The notes beneath the pieces were generated by a model. It did no database searches. It was not told the origin of the DNA and saw nothing but the letters and a program-made list of their open reading frames with translations. This document shows, one piece after another, positions 21,230 to 29,440 of a DNA stretch of 64,000 bases (its first letter is position 1; each line of letters opens with the position of its first letter). Made by a program: the position numbers and the translations under genes. The DNA comes from Aldehydirespirator sp965117015 (lineage in GTDB: Bacteria > Actinomycetota > Acidimicrobiia > Acidimicrobiales > Aldehydirespiratoraceae), in NCBI GenBank assembly GCA_965117015.1, contig OZ220747.1, forward strand, positions 2,604,001 to 2,668,000, read 5' to 3'.

Positions 21230-22036
21230 GTGATCGTGGTGGCAACAACCGAAGGCGAACTGGCCGGGATGTGCGACCGGCTCCGAGCCCTCGGCGTGCG
21301 CTCGGTGGACGTCTTGGCTCCCAGCGACACCCGCCGGGTGGTGCTGGCCTCGGTAGAGGACGCGGCGGGGGCGGCCGGCCTGGTCGTGTCGCTCAGGGCC
21401 GAGGGCGTGATGGCGGTGACGAGACCGGACGGCGGTGCTGCGCTCGAGGCGTGGTACCGGGACACGCGCCCCGTCTCCTTCGGTGAACGACTCAGCGTGT
21501 GCCTGGCGTGGTCGGAGCACGATCGCAGGTATCTCCCGGGGTTGATCGAGCTCGGACCGGGCGGATTCGGCAGCGGTCACCATCCGACCACGAGCCAGAT
21601 CATCGAGGAGCTTGCCGGTCGGGTCGTCGGCGGGGAGCGGGTACTCGACGTCGGCTGCGGAAGCGGCATTCTCGGACTGTGTGCCCTTCAACTCGGCGCG
21701 GCGGCAGTCGTGGCTGCCGACATCGAGCCCGGTGCAGTCGAGGCAACTCGACGCAATGCACACGTCAACGGTATGGGTGGCCGCTTGGAGGCGACGCTCG
21801 ATCCTCTGGGCCGAATCGACGGCCCTTTCGACATCGTCCTGGCCAACATCGCCAGGGCGGGAGTCGTCGAGCTCGCCCCGGATTTGGTCTCGCACGTGTC
21901 GCGGCGCGGATGGCTCGTCGTGGGCGGGATCTCTCCGTCGCAGTGCTCGCAGGTCGTCGACTTCCTTCACCCTCTGACCGAGGTCAGTCGCCGGACATCC
22001 GGAGCGTGGTCCACCGTCGTTCTCGCCCGAGCTTGA
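21230..22036 (+). CDS. PrmA-like (ribosomal protein L11) methyltransferase
   Basis: A 268-aa SAM-dependent methyltransferase. PrmA-type marks: the FGSGHHPTTSQIIEEL loop (PrmA usually has GTHPTT; here the second residue is histidine), VLDVGCGSGILGLCAL for SAM binding near residue 140, VVAADIEPGAVEATRRNAHVN, and the catalytic-region VLANI. The N-terminal 90 residues are weakly conserved, as in PrmA, where they recognise L11. GTG 21230 is the likely start. It may be the genuine L11 methylase or a relative acting on another protein. The downstream TetR operator overlaps its stop codon. Confidence 0.75.
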   Translation: MIVVATTEGELAGMCDRLRALGVRSVDVLAPSDTRRVVLASVEDAAGAAGLVVSLRAEGVMAVTRPDGGAALEAWYRDTRPVSFGERLSVCLAWSEHDRRYLPGLIELGPGGFGSGHHPTTSQIIEELAGRVVGGERVLDVGCGSGILGLCALQLGAAAVVAADIEPGAVEATRRNAHVNGMGGRLEATLDPLGRIDGPFDIVLANIARAGVVELAPDLVSHVSRRGWLVVGGISPSQCSQVVDFLHPLTEVSRRTSGAWSTVVLARA

Positions 22037-22049
22037 TCCAGCGGATCAA
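22033..22049. promoter_or_regulatory. 17-bp palindromic operator before the TetR gene
   Basis: TTGATCC-AGC-GGATCAA is a perfect inverted repeat with 7-bp arms, overlapping the stop of the methyltransferase gene and lying 24 bases before the TetR ATG. Size and shape fit a TetR-dimer operator, so self-repression is likely. A related palindrome with the same TTGATC half-site lies at 31986-31998. Confidence 0.65.
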
Positions 22050-22072
22050 AACCGGATGTATTGTTGGCCCCC

Positions 22073-22720
22073 ATGTCGGCCCTAGAGGATCTTCCGTCGC
22101 TCGGTGCCGACACGCCGCGCCGCCGGAGCGGAACGGATCGAACAACTGAGCGGCTGTTGCAGGCCGCCGCCAGGGAGTTCGTGGAGCACGGCTTCGACGC
22201 GGCCCGCGTCAGCGCCATTGCCCGTCGCGCCGGACTCACCTCGGGAGCGGTCTACGCGCGCTGGCCCAACAAGAGCGACGTGATGGTGGCCGCCCTCGAC
22301 TACATCTTTCACAAGGTCCTGCCGGCCAGCCGGATCAAGGAGTCGGGCGCCGACGGGATGAGGCCACCGGACGTGATCGAGACGCTGGGACCGAGCCTCC
22401 TGGAGGCGGACGAGTCGCGGGACGTGCTGGTGCAGGCCTTCGGCAGCGCACGCAACAACGAGCAGATCAGAGAGTGCCTGCTGAAATTCCTGAACCAGGA
22501 CGCTCAGCAGATCGCCGACATGATCGAAGAGGGCAAGAAGGCCGGCTCCGTGGACCCCGAACTCAGCACGGCGGCCCTGTCCTTGGTCTGCCGGGCCACC
22601 GCGCTCGGTGCCCAACTGCTCGTTTCGGCCGGTCTGGACGACCGCCACGTCCCGACCCACGACGAGTGGAACCGGGTCATCGCGACCCTCATCGGCGCGA
22701 CGGCCCCGTCCAGCTCCTAG
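22073..22720 (+). CDS. TetR-family transcriptional regulator 1
   Basis: A 215-aa regulator. The N-terminal HTH spans about residues 24-70 (TERLLQAAAREFVEHGFDAARVSAIARRAGLTSGAVYARWPNKSDVMVAAL); the rest is an all-helical ligand domain containing VLVQAFGSARNNEQIRE. ATG 22073 is used; an in-frame TTG at 22061 is less likely. The palindrome upstream suggests autoregulation. It is clearly paralogous to the TetR gene ending at 29391, sharing FGSARNNE and a near-identical recognition-helix surround. The nearest likely target is the convergent LLM oxidoreductase or its own operon. Confidence 0.88.
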   Translation: MSALEDLPSLGADTPRRRSGTDRTTERLLQAAAREFVEHGFDAARVSAIARRAGLTSGAVYARWPNKSDVMVAALDYIFHKVLPASRIKESGADGMRPPDVIETLGPSLLEADESRDVLVQAFGSARNNEQIRECLLKFLNQDAQQIADMIEEGKKAGSVDPELSTAALSLVCRATALGAQLLVSAGLDDRHVPTHDEWNRVIATLIGATAPSSS

Positions 22721-22745
22721 CCGCCGGCGCGAATCTGCTGGGCCT

Positions 22746-23792
22746 CTAGCCGAAGGCGGGCATCACCTCGTCGTGGATCAGCTGCAGCTGACCCTGCACG
22801 TCGGGCACCTCGATGTCGCGTCCGGTGAAGGCGTTGAGCAGGAACGAGTCGGTGATGCAGGCGATGAAGTGGTTGACGCCGCTGGGCTCGATGTCCGACT
22901 TGATCTTGTCGACCACCTCTTCGGGGGTGCCCGCCACCGAGAGCTTCTCGGCGATGTCGACGGTCATGTTGTCGATGGCTCCCTGCACGTCGCCGTCGCC
23001 GAAAGCTTCGAGAATGGGCTGCACGTCCGATTGCGAGACGCCGTGGCGCTCCATCTGCTCCACCGCCATGGCCGGGATGTAGAACGCCCCGATGGTCTGG
23101 GCTGCCTGCTTGGCCTTGGCCGAGTCGGGCCCGATGGCGAACACGTTCCACACCGCGATGTCGAGGTCCTGCCAGTTCTTGCCGGCCCGCTCCGCTCCGA
23201 TCCGCAGGTTGTCCACCATGTAGCTGCACGCCTCCTGGGAGTACTGGGCGAAGGCGTGGGTGCCGTCGGAGAGCTCGCCCGCGGCCTGGAAGGACTTCGG
23301 GCCCCGCAGCGCGCCGATCAGCAGCGGAAGATGGTCCTGCACCGGGCGCGCGAAGGTGAACAGCCCGGCGTAGTTGAAGAACTCGCCCTCGAAGGTCAGG
23401 GCGCCCTCGTCGAGGAAGGTGCGCATCACCTGGTGGGCCTCCTTCACCCGGGACAGCGGCTTGATGCCCGTCCAGTCCGTCGCGTACTGGGCGAGCAGGC
23501 TGAAGTTCCCGCTGGAGATGACGCATTCGGCCCGGCCGCCGGTGAGCTCGTCGAGGGTGGCCACCGCCTGGGCGACCAGGGTCGGCTCGCGCAGCGCGAT
23601 CGGCGCCAGGCTGGGACCCATGCGGATCCGGCTGGTCTGCGACGCCGCCGCCGCGAACAGCACGTACAGGTCCTTGTGCCATGTCTCGTCAGCGGCGTAG
23701 CACCCGTAGAAGCCGAGCTCGTCAGCCGTCCTGATGTGCTCCAGGGACTCCTGCAGCGGGTAGTCGGGCAGGGTTACGAAGCTGAACCTCAT
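22746..23792 (-). CDS. LLM-class F420-dependent oxidoreductase
   Basis: A 348-aa luciferase-like TIM barrel, starting MRFSFVTLPDYPLQESLEHIRTADELGFYGCY, with IRMGPSLAPIALREP and LDELTGGRAECVISSGNF typical of F420-dependent actinobacterial members. ATG 23792 has an AAGGAGGAG ribosome site; upstream in-frame residues are not family-like. It ends 25 bases from the convergent TetR gene. Likely oxidises or reduces a small organic compound using F420; the substrate is unknown and different from that of the gene at 5712, with which it shares only the fold. Confidence 0.87.
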   Translation of the reverse strand: MRFSFVTLPDYPLQESLEHIRTADELGFYGCYAADETWHKDLYVLFAAAASQTSRIRMGPSLAPIALREPTLVAQAVATLDELTGGRAECVISSGNFSLLAQYATDWTGIKPLSRVKEAHQVMRTFLDEGALTFEGEFFNYAGLFTFARPVQDHLPLLIGALRGPKSFQAAGELSDGTHAFAQYSQEACSYMVDNLRIGAERAGKNWQDLDIAVWNVFAIGPDSAKAKQAAQTIGAFYIPAMAVEQMERHGVSQSDVQPILEAFGDGDVQGAIDNMTVDIAEKLSVAGTPEEVVDKIKSDIEPSGVNHFIACITDSFLLNAFTGRDIEVPDVQGQLQLIHDEVMPAFG

Positions 23793-23907
23793 TGTCTCCT
23801 CCTTGGCGAGCCGATGGCGGAACCGCGAACCTAGACCACAATGAGGCCGGGGTCGAGATCGGTGGACCGGGTCCGACGGCCCGGCGGATAGGGGAGAGGT
23901 TGGCGCC

Positions 23908-25254
23908 ATGATGAGCCCGGAGTCGCTGGCTGCCGCCGACGGCAACATCGTCCGCTGGTTCGAGCAGGACTTCGGCGGCACGGTCATCGAACTCACCCGC
24001 CAGACGCGCTGGCGGCCGGTCTGGTTCGCGACCGTCGACCGAGGTGGCACCCGTTACGAGCTGGTGGTGCGGGGCGACCGCACCGACATGCCTCTTATCT
24101 TCCCGCTCGAGCACGAGATGACGTTCCAGCGGCTGCTGGGGGAGCACGGCATCCCGGTGGCGACCGTTCGGGGATGGATCGACGAGCCCATGGCGTTCGT
24201 GATCGACCGCGTCGGCGGCCAGGAGCACTTCGGCGACACCAGCGACGAGGACCGGGCTGCGGCCGTGGACGACTATCTCGCCATCCTCGCCCGGCTCCAC
24301 GCCCTGCCCACTGAGCCGTTCGCCGCAGCCGGAATCCGGCGGGCCGCCGACCGGTCGGAGGCCGGTCTCGTGGGGCTGCGGCGCTACGAGGAGCACTACA
24401 GGGCGCTCAAGAGGCACCCGGATCCCTTCCTCGAGTTCTGCCTCGGCTGGCTGCGCCGCAACCCGATCGACACCGCCGGCCGGGAGGCGCCCGTCGTCTG
24501 GGACTCGGGCCAGTTCCACCATGCCGGCGGGAAGATCCTGGCCGTGTTGGATCTCGAGCTGGGCCACCTCGGCGACCCGATGATGGACCTCGCCGCCTGG
24601 CGCATGCGCGACACCGTCGTCGGCTACGGCGACATGAGGAGGCTCTACGCCCGCTACGAGGAACTCTCGGGCGCACCCGTCGACCTTGACGCCATCCGCT
24701 GGCACCACATGGCGTTCACGCTGTCGAACCAGCTGGCCTACAGCCACGCCGTGCGCAACCCGTCGGCGGCCTCCGACCTGATGACGAACCTCCAGTGGTG
24801 CTGCGAGACCAACCTCTTCGCCACCGAGGCCTGGGCCGAACATCTCGGCATCGACCTGCCCTCCGTGAAGGTGCCCGAACCGCGCTTCTCGACCGCCGAT
24901 GTCGGCCATCGACATCTGGTGCGGGCCCTGCGGTCGGTGACCACCGACGACCCTTTCGTTCGGCACGAGGTTCGCATCCTGTTCCGGCTGGCCCGCCATC
25001 TCCAGCGGCGCGACGAGATCGGCGATGCCGTCGGGAGGGCCGACCTCGACGACCTTGAGCAACTGCTGGGGGCCCGCCCGCACGACTGGCGAGACGGCGA
25101 GGCCAAGCTCGAGGCCTTCGTGCTGGCCGACACCGCCGGCCGCCACGACGCCGAGTTGGTGAGGCTCTTCCACAAGCGGAATCTCCGGGCCCACATGCTT
25201 CTGGGTCCGGCCAACTCGGCCATGACCCACCACCACACGATCCAGAGGTTCTGA
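23908..25254 (+). CDS. Phosphotransferase (APH-fold) family protein
   Basis: A 448-aa protein with an aminoglycoside-phosphotransferase/choline-kinase-like fold, of the actinobacterial group related to the APH domain of ACAD10/11. The ATP-side strand is YELVVRGDRTDMP near residue 50; the DFG-like metal site is AVLDLELGHLGDPMMDLA near residue 210. The usual catalytic HGD-x-x-x-x-N loop is replaced by WDSGQFHHAGGK, so the standard base is moved or missing. About 150 C-terminal helical residues are additional. A GGGAGAGG ribosome site precedes ATG 23908. It may phosphorylate a small alcohol or hydroxyacyl-CoA; activity is uncertain. Confidence 0.75.
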   Translation: MMSPESLAAADGNIVRWFEQDFGGTVIELTRQTRWRPVWFATVDRGGTRYELVVRGDRTDMPLIFPLEHEMTFQRLLGEHGIPVATVRGWIDEPMAFVIDRVGGQEHFGDTSDEDRAAAVDDYLAILARLHALPTEPFAAAGIRRAADRSEAGLVGLRRYEEHYRALKRHPDPFLEFCLGWLRRNPIDTAGREAPVVWDSGQFHHAGGKILAVLDLELGHLGDPMMDLAAWRMRDTVVGYGDMRRLYARYEELSGAPVDLDAIRWHHMAFTLSNQLAYSHAVRNPSAASDLMTNLQWCCETNLFATEAWAEHLGIDLPSVKVPEPRFSTADVGHRHLVRALRSVTTDDPFVRHEVRILFRLARHLQRRDEIGDAVGRADLDDLEQLLGARPHDWRDGEAKLEAFVLADTAGRHDAELVRLFHKRNLRAHMLLGPANSAMTHHHTIQRF

Positions 25255-25323
25255 CCTGCCGCGGTTGACGCGAGCAGCAGCGGTCGCAGCCGGCACTACT
25301 GTTGATCCACGCCCCTATCTGAG

Positions 25324-27405
25324 ATGCCGTCGATGCGCCGAGTCTCCATAGCCGTTCTGGTCGCCGTGACCGCCGTGCTGGCGCTGTTCGTCACAGCCGC
25401 CCCGGCATCGGGAGCCGACGACGAGCGGGCCGTCCGAATGGCCCGCCCCACCTGGGACACCGGCTGGTTCCAGGCAGAGGTCTACAAGCTCCTTCTGGAG
25501 CGGCTCGGCTACCGGGTGGAGGGCCCGGTAACGATGAGCAACCCGGAGTTCTACGAGTCGGTGGCATCGGGCGAGGTCGACCTGTGGGTCAGCGGGTGGT
25601 TCCCGCTGCACGACTCCCTGGTGGTGTCGTCCGAGTCGATAGACGTCGTCGGCACACAGGTCGACGACGGCGCCCTCCAGGGTTACTTCGTCGACGCCGC
25701 CACCGCGGAGGCTCACGGCATATCCAACCTCGGCGACCTCGCCGACCCCGCTGTGGCCGGGTTGTTCGACCGTGACGGCGACGGCCGGGCCGACCTGGTC
25801 GGATGCGAGGTCGGATGGGTGTGCGCCGCCACGATCGACCACCACCTCCGCGCCTACGGGCTCTCGGACACCGTCGAGCACGTGCAGGGCGACTACTCGC
25901 CCCTCATCTCCGACACCATCGCCCGCCACCGCGCCGGCCAGCCGGTGCTGTACTACACCTGGACTCCCAACTGGACGATCGGCGAGATGGTGCCCGGCCG
26001 CGACGCGGTGTGGCTCGAGGTCCCGTTCCCCTCGCTGCCGGACGAGCAGGCCTCGGCGCTGGACCGCACCGCCATCGCCGGGATCGTCGGATGCGCCAAC
26101 GATCCCTGCCAGACCGGTTGGCCCCCCAACGACATCCGGGCCGTCGCCAACTCGGACTTCCTGGACGCCAACCCGCCCGTGCGCACGCTCCTGGAGCAGG
26201 TGGTGATCCCGCTCGACGACATATCGACGCAGAACGTCCTGATGGTGACCGAAGGCGGGGACCCGGCCGACATCAGGCGCCACGCCGCCGAGTGGGTGGC
26301 GGCCAATGCGGGACTGGTCGACCGGTGGATCACCGCCGCCGATCCCGATGCGGTCGGGCTCGACGACACGGCGGCCGACGAGACCGCGGACGGGGGGACG
26401 CTGAAGGTGGCGGCACGGGCCCTGCCCCCCTTCGTGATCTACGAGAGCGGCAACTACAGCGGGTTCGAGGTGGAGTTGGTGCGGCTGGTCGCGGCCAAGC
26501 TCGGCCAAACGGCGGAGATACACGCGGTGGACACCGTGGCCAAGCAGGTCGACGACATCGACCGGGGCGTGGCCCAGGTCGGTCTGGGGGGCGTGGCCAT
26601 CACCGGGTCGCGCGAGGGAATAGTGGACTTCTCGCTGCCGGTGCTCGACTCGGGCCTGACGATCCTGGTGCTCAACGACTCGTCGGAGGGGATAGACGAT
26701 CGGATCCTGTCGTTCCTCGGAGCCATCGCGTCGTCGGACCTGCCGTGGCTGCTGGTTGTGTTCGGGGTGGCCGTGCTGGTCGCCGCCCACCTGATCTGGT
26801 GGTTGGAGCGCCGCCACAACCCCGACTTCGCGGTTCCCTACCGCCGGGGGATCTGGGACTCGTTCTACTGGTCGGTGGTGACCATGAGCACGGTCGGCTA
26901 CGGCGACAAGGTGGCCCGGGGCACCAAGGGCCGCGTCCTCGCGCTGGTGTGGATCGCGCTCGGGACGCTGGTCTTCGCCAGCTTCACCGCGGCCATCGCG
27001 TCATCCTTGGCCGTCACCGAGCTCAGGTCGGAGATCTCGGGGCCGTCGGATCTGACCGGCCGCCGGGTGGCGACTGTCACCAACTCCGCCGGGGAGACAT
27101 ACCTGCCATCGATCGGGGTGGGCCCGGTGCTGGTGGAAGACGTCGAGGACGCCTACCCCCTGCTGTCGGAAGGCGATGTCGACGCGGTGGTGTTCGACGC
27201 TCCCGTGCTGCAGTTCCACGCCGCACGCCAGGGAGCCGGGGAGGTCACGACGGTGGGCGCCGACTTCCAGCGGGTCCAGTACGGCCTGATGCTCAGCGAG
27301 GGCGACGCCGAACTGAAGGAGAGCATCGACCTGGCTCTGCTCGACCTCATCGAGAGCGGCGTCTACCAGCAACTCCACGACGCCTGGTTCGGCGCGCAGC
27401 CCTGA
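25324..27405 (+). CDS. Glutamate-receptor-like potassium channel with N-terminal glycine-betaine-binding domain
   Basis: A 693-aa membrane protein. Residues 1-30 are a signal peptide. Residues about 35-335 match ProX/OpuAC glycine-betaine binding proteins along their length (GWFPLHD, LFDRDGDGRADLVGC, YYTWTPNW); the three tryptophans of the ProX aromatic box are kept as W92, W165 and W213. Residues about 358-455 and 570-690 form a split amino-acid-binding domain with the ligand arginine in AITGSREGIVDFS (R430) and an acidic partner in VFDAP (D625). Between them lie helix M1 (about 472-495), a pore loop with the potassium filter TVGYGD (523-528) and helix M2 (537-565). This is the GluR0 layout S1-M1-P-M2-S2 plus an added sensor. 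Predicted: amino-acid-gated K+ flux modulated by betaine, perhaps osmotic. No ABC transporter genes lie beside it. Confidence 0.9.
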   Translation: MPSMRRVSIAVLVAVTAVLALFVTAAPASGADDERAVRMARPTWDTGWFQAEVYKLLLERLGYRVEGPVTMSNPEFYESVASGEVDLWVSGWFPLHDSLVVSSESIDVVGTQVDDGALQGYFVDAATAEAHGISNLGDLADPAVAGLFDRDGDGRADLVGCEVGWVCAATIDHHLRAYGLSDTVEHVQGDYSPLISDTIARHRAGQPVLYYTWTPNWTIGEMVPGRDAVWLEVPFPSLPDEQASALDRTAIAGIVGCANDPCQTGWPPNDIRAVANSDFLDANPPVRTLLEQVVIPLDDISTQNVLMVTEGGDPADIRRHAAEWVAANAGLVDRWITAADPDAVGLDDTAADETADGGTLKVAARALPPFVIYESGNYSGFEVELVRLVAAKLGQTAEIHAVDTVAKQVDDIDRGVAQVGLGGVAITGSREGIVDFSLPVLDSGLTILVLNDSSEGIDDRILSFLGAIASSDLPWLLVVFGVAVLVAAHLIWWLERRHNPDFAVPYRRGIWDSFYWSVVTMSTVGYGDKVARGTKGRVLALVWIALGTLVFASFTAAIASSLAVTELRSEISGPSDLTGRRVATVTNSAGETYLPSIGVGPVLVEDVEDAYPLLSEGDVDAVVFDAPVLQFHAARQGAGEVTTVGADFQRVQYGLMLSEGDAELKESIDLALLDLIESGVYQQLHDAWFGAQP

Positions 27406-27414
27406 CCCAATCCG

Positions 27415-28569
27415 CTAGCGGCGGAGGAGTTGTTTGAGCCGGCGGACCGCGGGCGTCCACAGCCACTCGGGCTCGGTGTACCGGCGGAAGTTCTCGCCGG
27501 GCAGCCCGGTGGGGTCGTAGAAGCTCTGGTCGGCGTGCTTGCGCATCTCGCTCGTGCGCCTCAGGATCTGCAAGGTGGCATAGGCCGTCCCCTTGTGGGT
27601 CCAGCCCTGCCGCTGGTAGTTCCAGTTGTCGGGGGCCAGGTCCTGCGCCGCGGCGAAGTGCTTCAAGGCGCGCTCGCTGTCGCCCACCGCCTCGAAGTGC
27701 AGCGCCAGTTTGAACGCCGCCTCGGCAAGCAGCCTGTCGTCGTCGACGGGCTTGAGCCGCTCGGCCAGCTCCCGGCTCGACCAGACGTGCTCGCTGTCGG
27801 CGCCCCGCTCGATCCAGTCCCGGGTCGCCTCCGCGAACGAGTCGTCGCCCAGGCGGACCTTGCCCAGGCCGAACCCGACGGTGGTCTCAGCCGGGTACAC
27901 CCCTTCGTTGCTGCGGACGATCTTCCCGTCCTCGTCGATCCAGGCGGCCGATGGCACGTTCACCCAGCCGAACATCGAGCTGATCTCATGCGTCGGGTCG
28001 ATGACGCACCGGTAGGTCGGCGAGGCCCGGTCGAACCACTTGTTGACTGTGGGGGGACCCGCCGAGTCCTGGGCCACGCTGATCAACTCGAACCGGTCCG
28101 GACCGATCGACTCGTACAGTTCCTGCCAGACCGGCAGGCTGAAGCGGCAGCCTCACCAGGAGGCCCAGGTGAACAGCACCACCTTGCTGCCCCGCAGGTC
28201 CGAGAGCCTCAGCGGGTCGCCGTTGCACTGGGTCACCTCGAAGTCGGGGGCGATGGCCGATTCCAGCCCCATCTGGCGGACTGCGGGCACCGAGCCCAGG
28301 CTCCACACGTCGCCGTCGCGCACGTACTTCTGGCCGAGCATGTCGGCGAAGTCCGAGTAGTTGAACCACACCCAGTCGTCGGCGTCGGCGATCCACTCTG
28401 CACGCTTCTGCTCCGGCAGCGGCACGCAGATCTCGCCCAGGCACGCGCCCTCGGGCTTCATCTGCCACCCGGTGGCGTCGGGGAGCTCGTTGAGCCGCAC
28501 CCACAGCCTCCCGTCGGCGTCGGTCCGCTGGGCGACCTCATTCGTCTTGCCGTCTGAGAGGATGATCAC
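27415..28569 (-). CDS. Thioredoxin-like protein with in-frame UGA, probable selenoprotein
   Basis: One reading frame of 385 codons interrupted only by a TGA at codon 139 (28155-28153). Before it lies a redoxin-like strand (LRLSDLRGSKVVLFTWASW); after it GCRFSLPVWQELYESIG and a full thioredoxin-fold second half, then a TPR-like helical C-terminus (residues about 280-384). The TGA thus sits where the catalytic cysteine of a WASWC motif belongs, giving W-U-G-C-R. A SECIS-like hairpin follows at the right distance (28117-28141). GTG 28569 has GGAG six bases upstream. If UGA is not decoded, the gene is two fragments and a pseudogene. Thiol/selenol redox function is inferred; no signal peptide is seen. 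Confidence 0.72.
28117..28155 (-). promoter_or_regulatory. UGA codon and SECIS-like hairpin
   Basis: On the minus strand the UGA (28155-28153) is followed after 20 bases by the loop GGUCU (28132-28128), closed by the perfect stem CCUGCC/GGCAGG, then a two-base AA bulge and a further CAG/CUG helix. Bacterial SECIS elements are short hairpins just after UGA with a GGU-type apical loop; in E. coli fdhF the loop begins 18 bases after UGA. Shape, loop and distance all agree. Confidence 0.68.
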
Positions 28570-28761
28570 AATTGCTCCGCGAGAGTCGATTCGCCGGGCT
28601 GGGTGTGCGCTATGCCGAGAAACAATAGTTGCTGGTACATGGCTCTACTCGACCGACCTGATGCCGATGTCGTTGTCGAGGCGGTTCACGGAGACGTATG
28701 CGGTGTTTCCGAGTAGTAGAGTTGACCCGGTTGGGATCGATCTCACTCGGGAGGCGGACCC

Positions 28762-29391
28762 ATAGCTGTTAGCGACGGACCGCGGCGGCGGGGCGATTCT
28801 GAGGAAACCGCGAGGCGTGTGCTGGAGGCTGCCGCCGCGGAGTTTGTTGAGCGGGGCGACATGGCGGTCGTAACCGATATCGCGCGCCGGGCCGGGGTGA
28901 CGCCGGGCGCTGTGTACCCTCGCTGGCCCCACAAGAGCGATCTCATGGCTGATGCCCTCGCGTATCGACTTGAGCAGTTCTTGCCCGCCCAACGAGTCAA
29001 GAGCCTGGGCTTGACTGAGATGTCACCGAAGCAGGCATTCGCGGCGTGGGGAACACGCCTGTTGCGCACTGACGAGGCGCGGGAGGTCTTGGTGCAGGTG
29101 TTCGGCAGCGCCCGCAACAACGAAGCGGTCCGGGAACCCCTGAGGAGTTTCCTAGACAGTCAGGCCGACGAGCTGGCCAACCTCGTCGATACGGCCAAGG
29201 AGATTGGGCTCTGCGACCCCGAACACGACACCACTGCGCTCGTGATGATGATCCAGGCGATCGCGATCGGCACACACCTCATGCAGTCTGGTGGTCTAGC
29301 TGACCGACACGTTCCCTCCGAGCAGAACTGGACCATCCTGCTGATGAAGCTCCTGGGTGCCATGGGACCTCAGAGCCCGCAGAGCGAGTAG
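28762..29391 (+). CDS. TetR-family transcriptional regulator 2 (start codon unclear)
   Basis: A regulator of up to 209 aa, paralogous to the TetR gene at 22073: DGPRRRGDSEETARRVLEAAAAEF aligns with the other's N-terminus, and PRWPHKSDLMADAL and VFGSARNNE are shared. The first standard start is GTG 28819, but that would remove the first half of helix 1. Homology begins further up, and a perfect GGAGG (28750-28754) stands 7 bases before ATA 28762 in the same frame. Either ATA is used, or it is a mutated or misread ATG, or a shortened protein is made from 28819. The frame is otherwise intact. Confidence 0.72.
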   Translation: MAVSDGPRRRGDSEETARRVLEAAAAEFVERGDMAVVTDIARRAGVTPGAVYPRWPHKSDLMADALAYRLEQFLPAQRVKSLGLTEMSPKQAFAAWGTRLLRTDEAREVLVQVFGSARNNEAVREPLRSFLDSQADELANLVDTAKEIGLCDPEHDTTALVMMIQAIAIGTHLMQSGGLADRHVPSEQNWTILLMKLLGAMGPQSPQSE

Positions 29392-29440
29392 CCCCAGGCG
29401 TGCGTCGCCCGCCCGATGCGACGGTGCCGGCCCTGTCCCA

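Noticed and set aside
28153..28155. Nonsense mutation making the thioredoxin-like gene a simple pseudogene
   Set aside because: Kept only as an alternative. The UGA is at the catalytic position, the frame is otherwise intact and a SECIS-like hairpin follows, which a random nonsense change would not explain.
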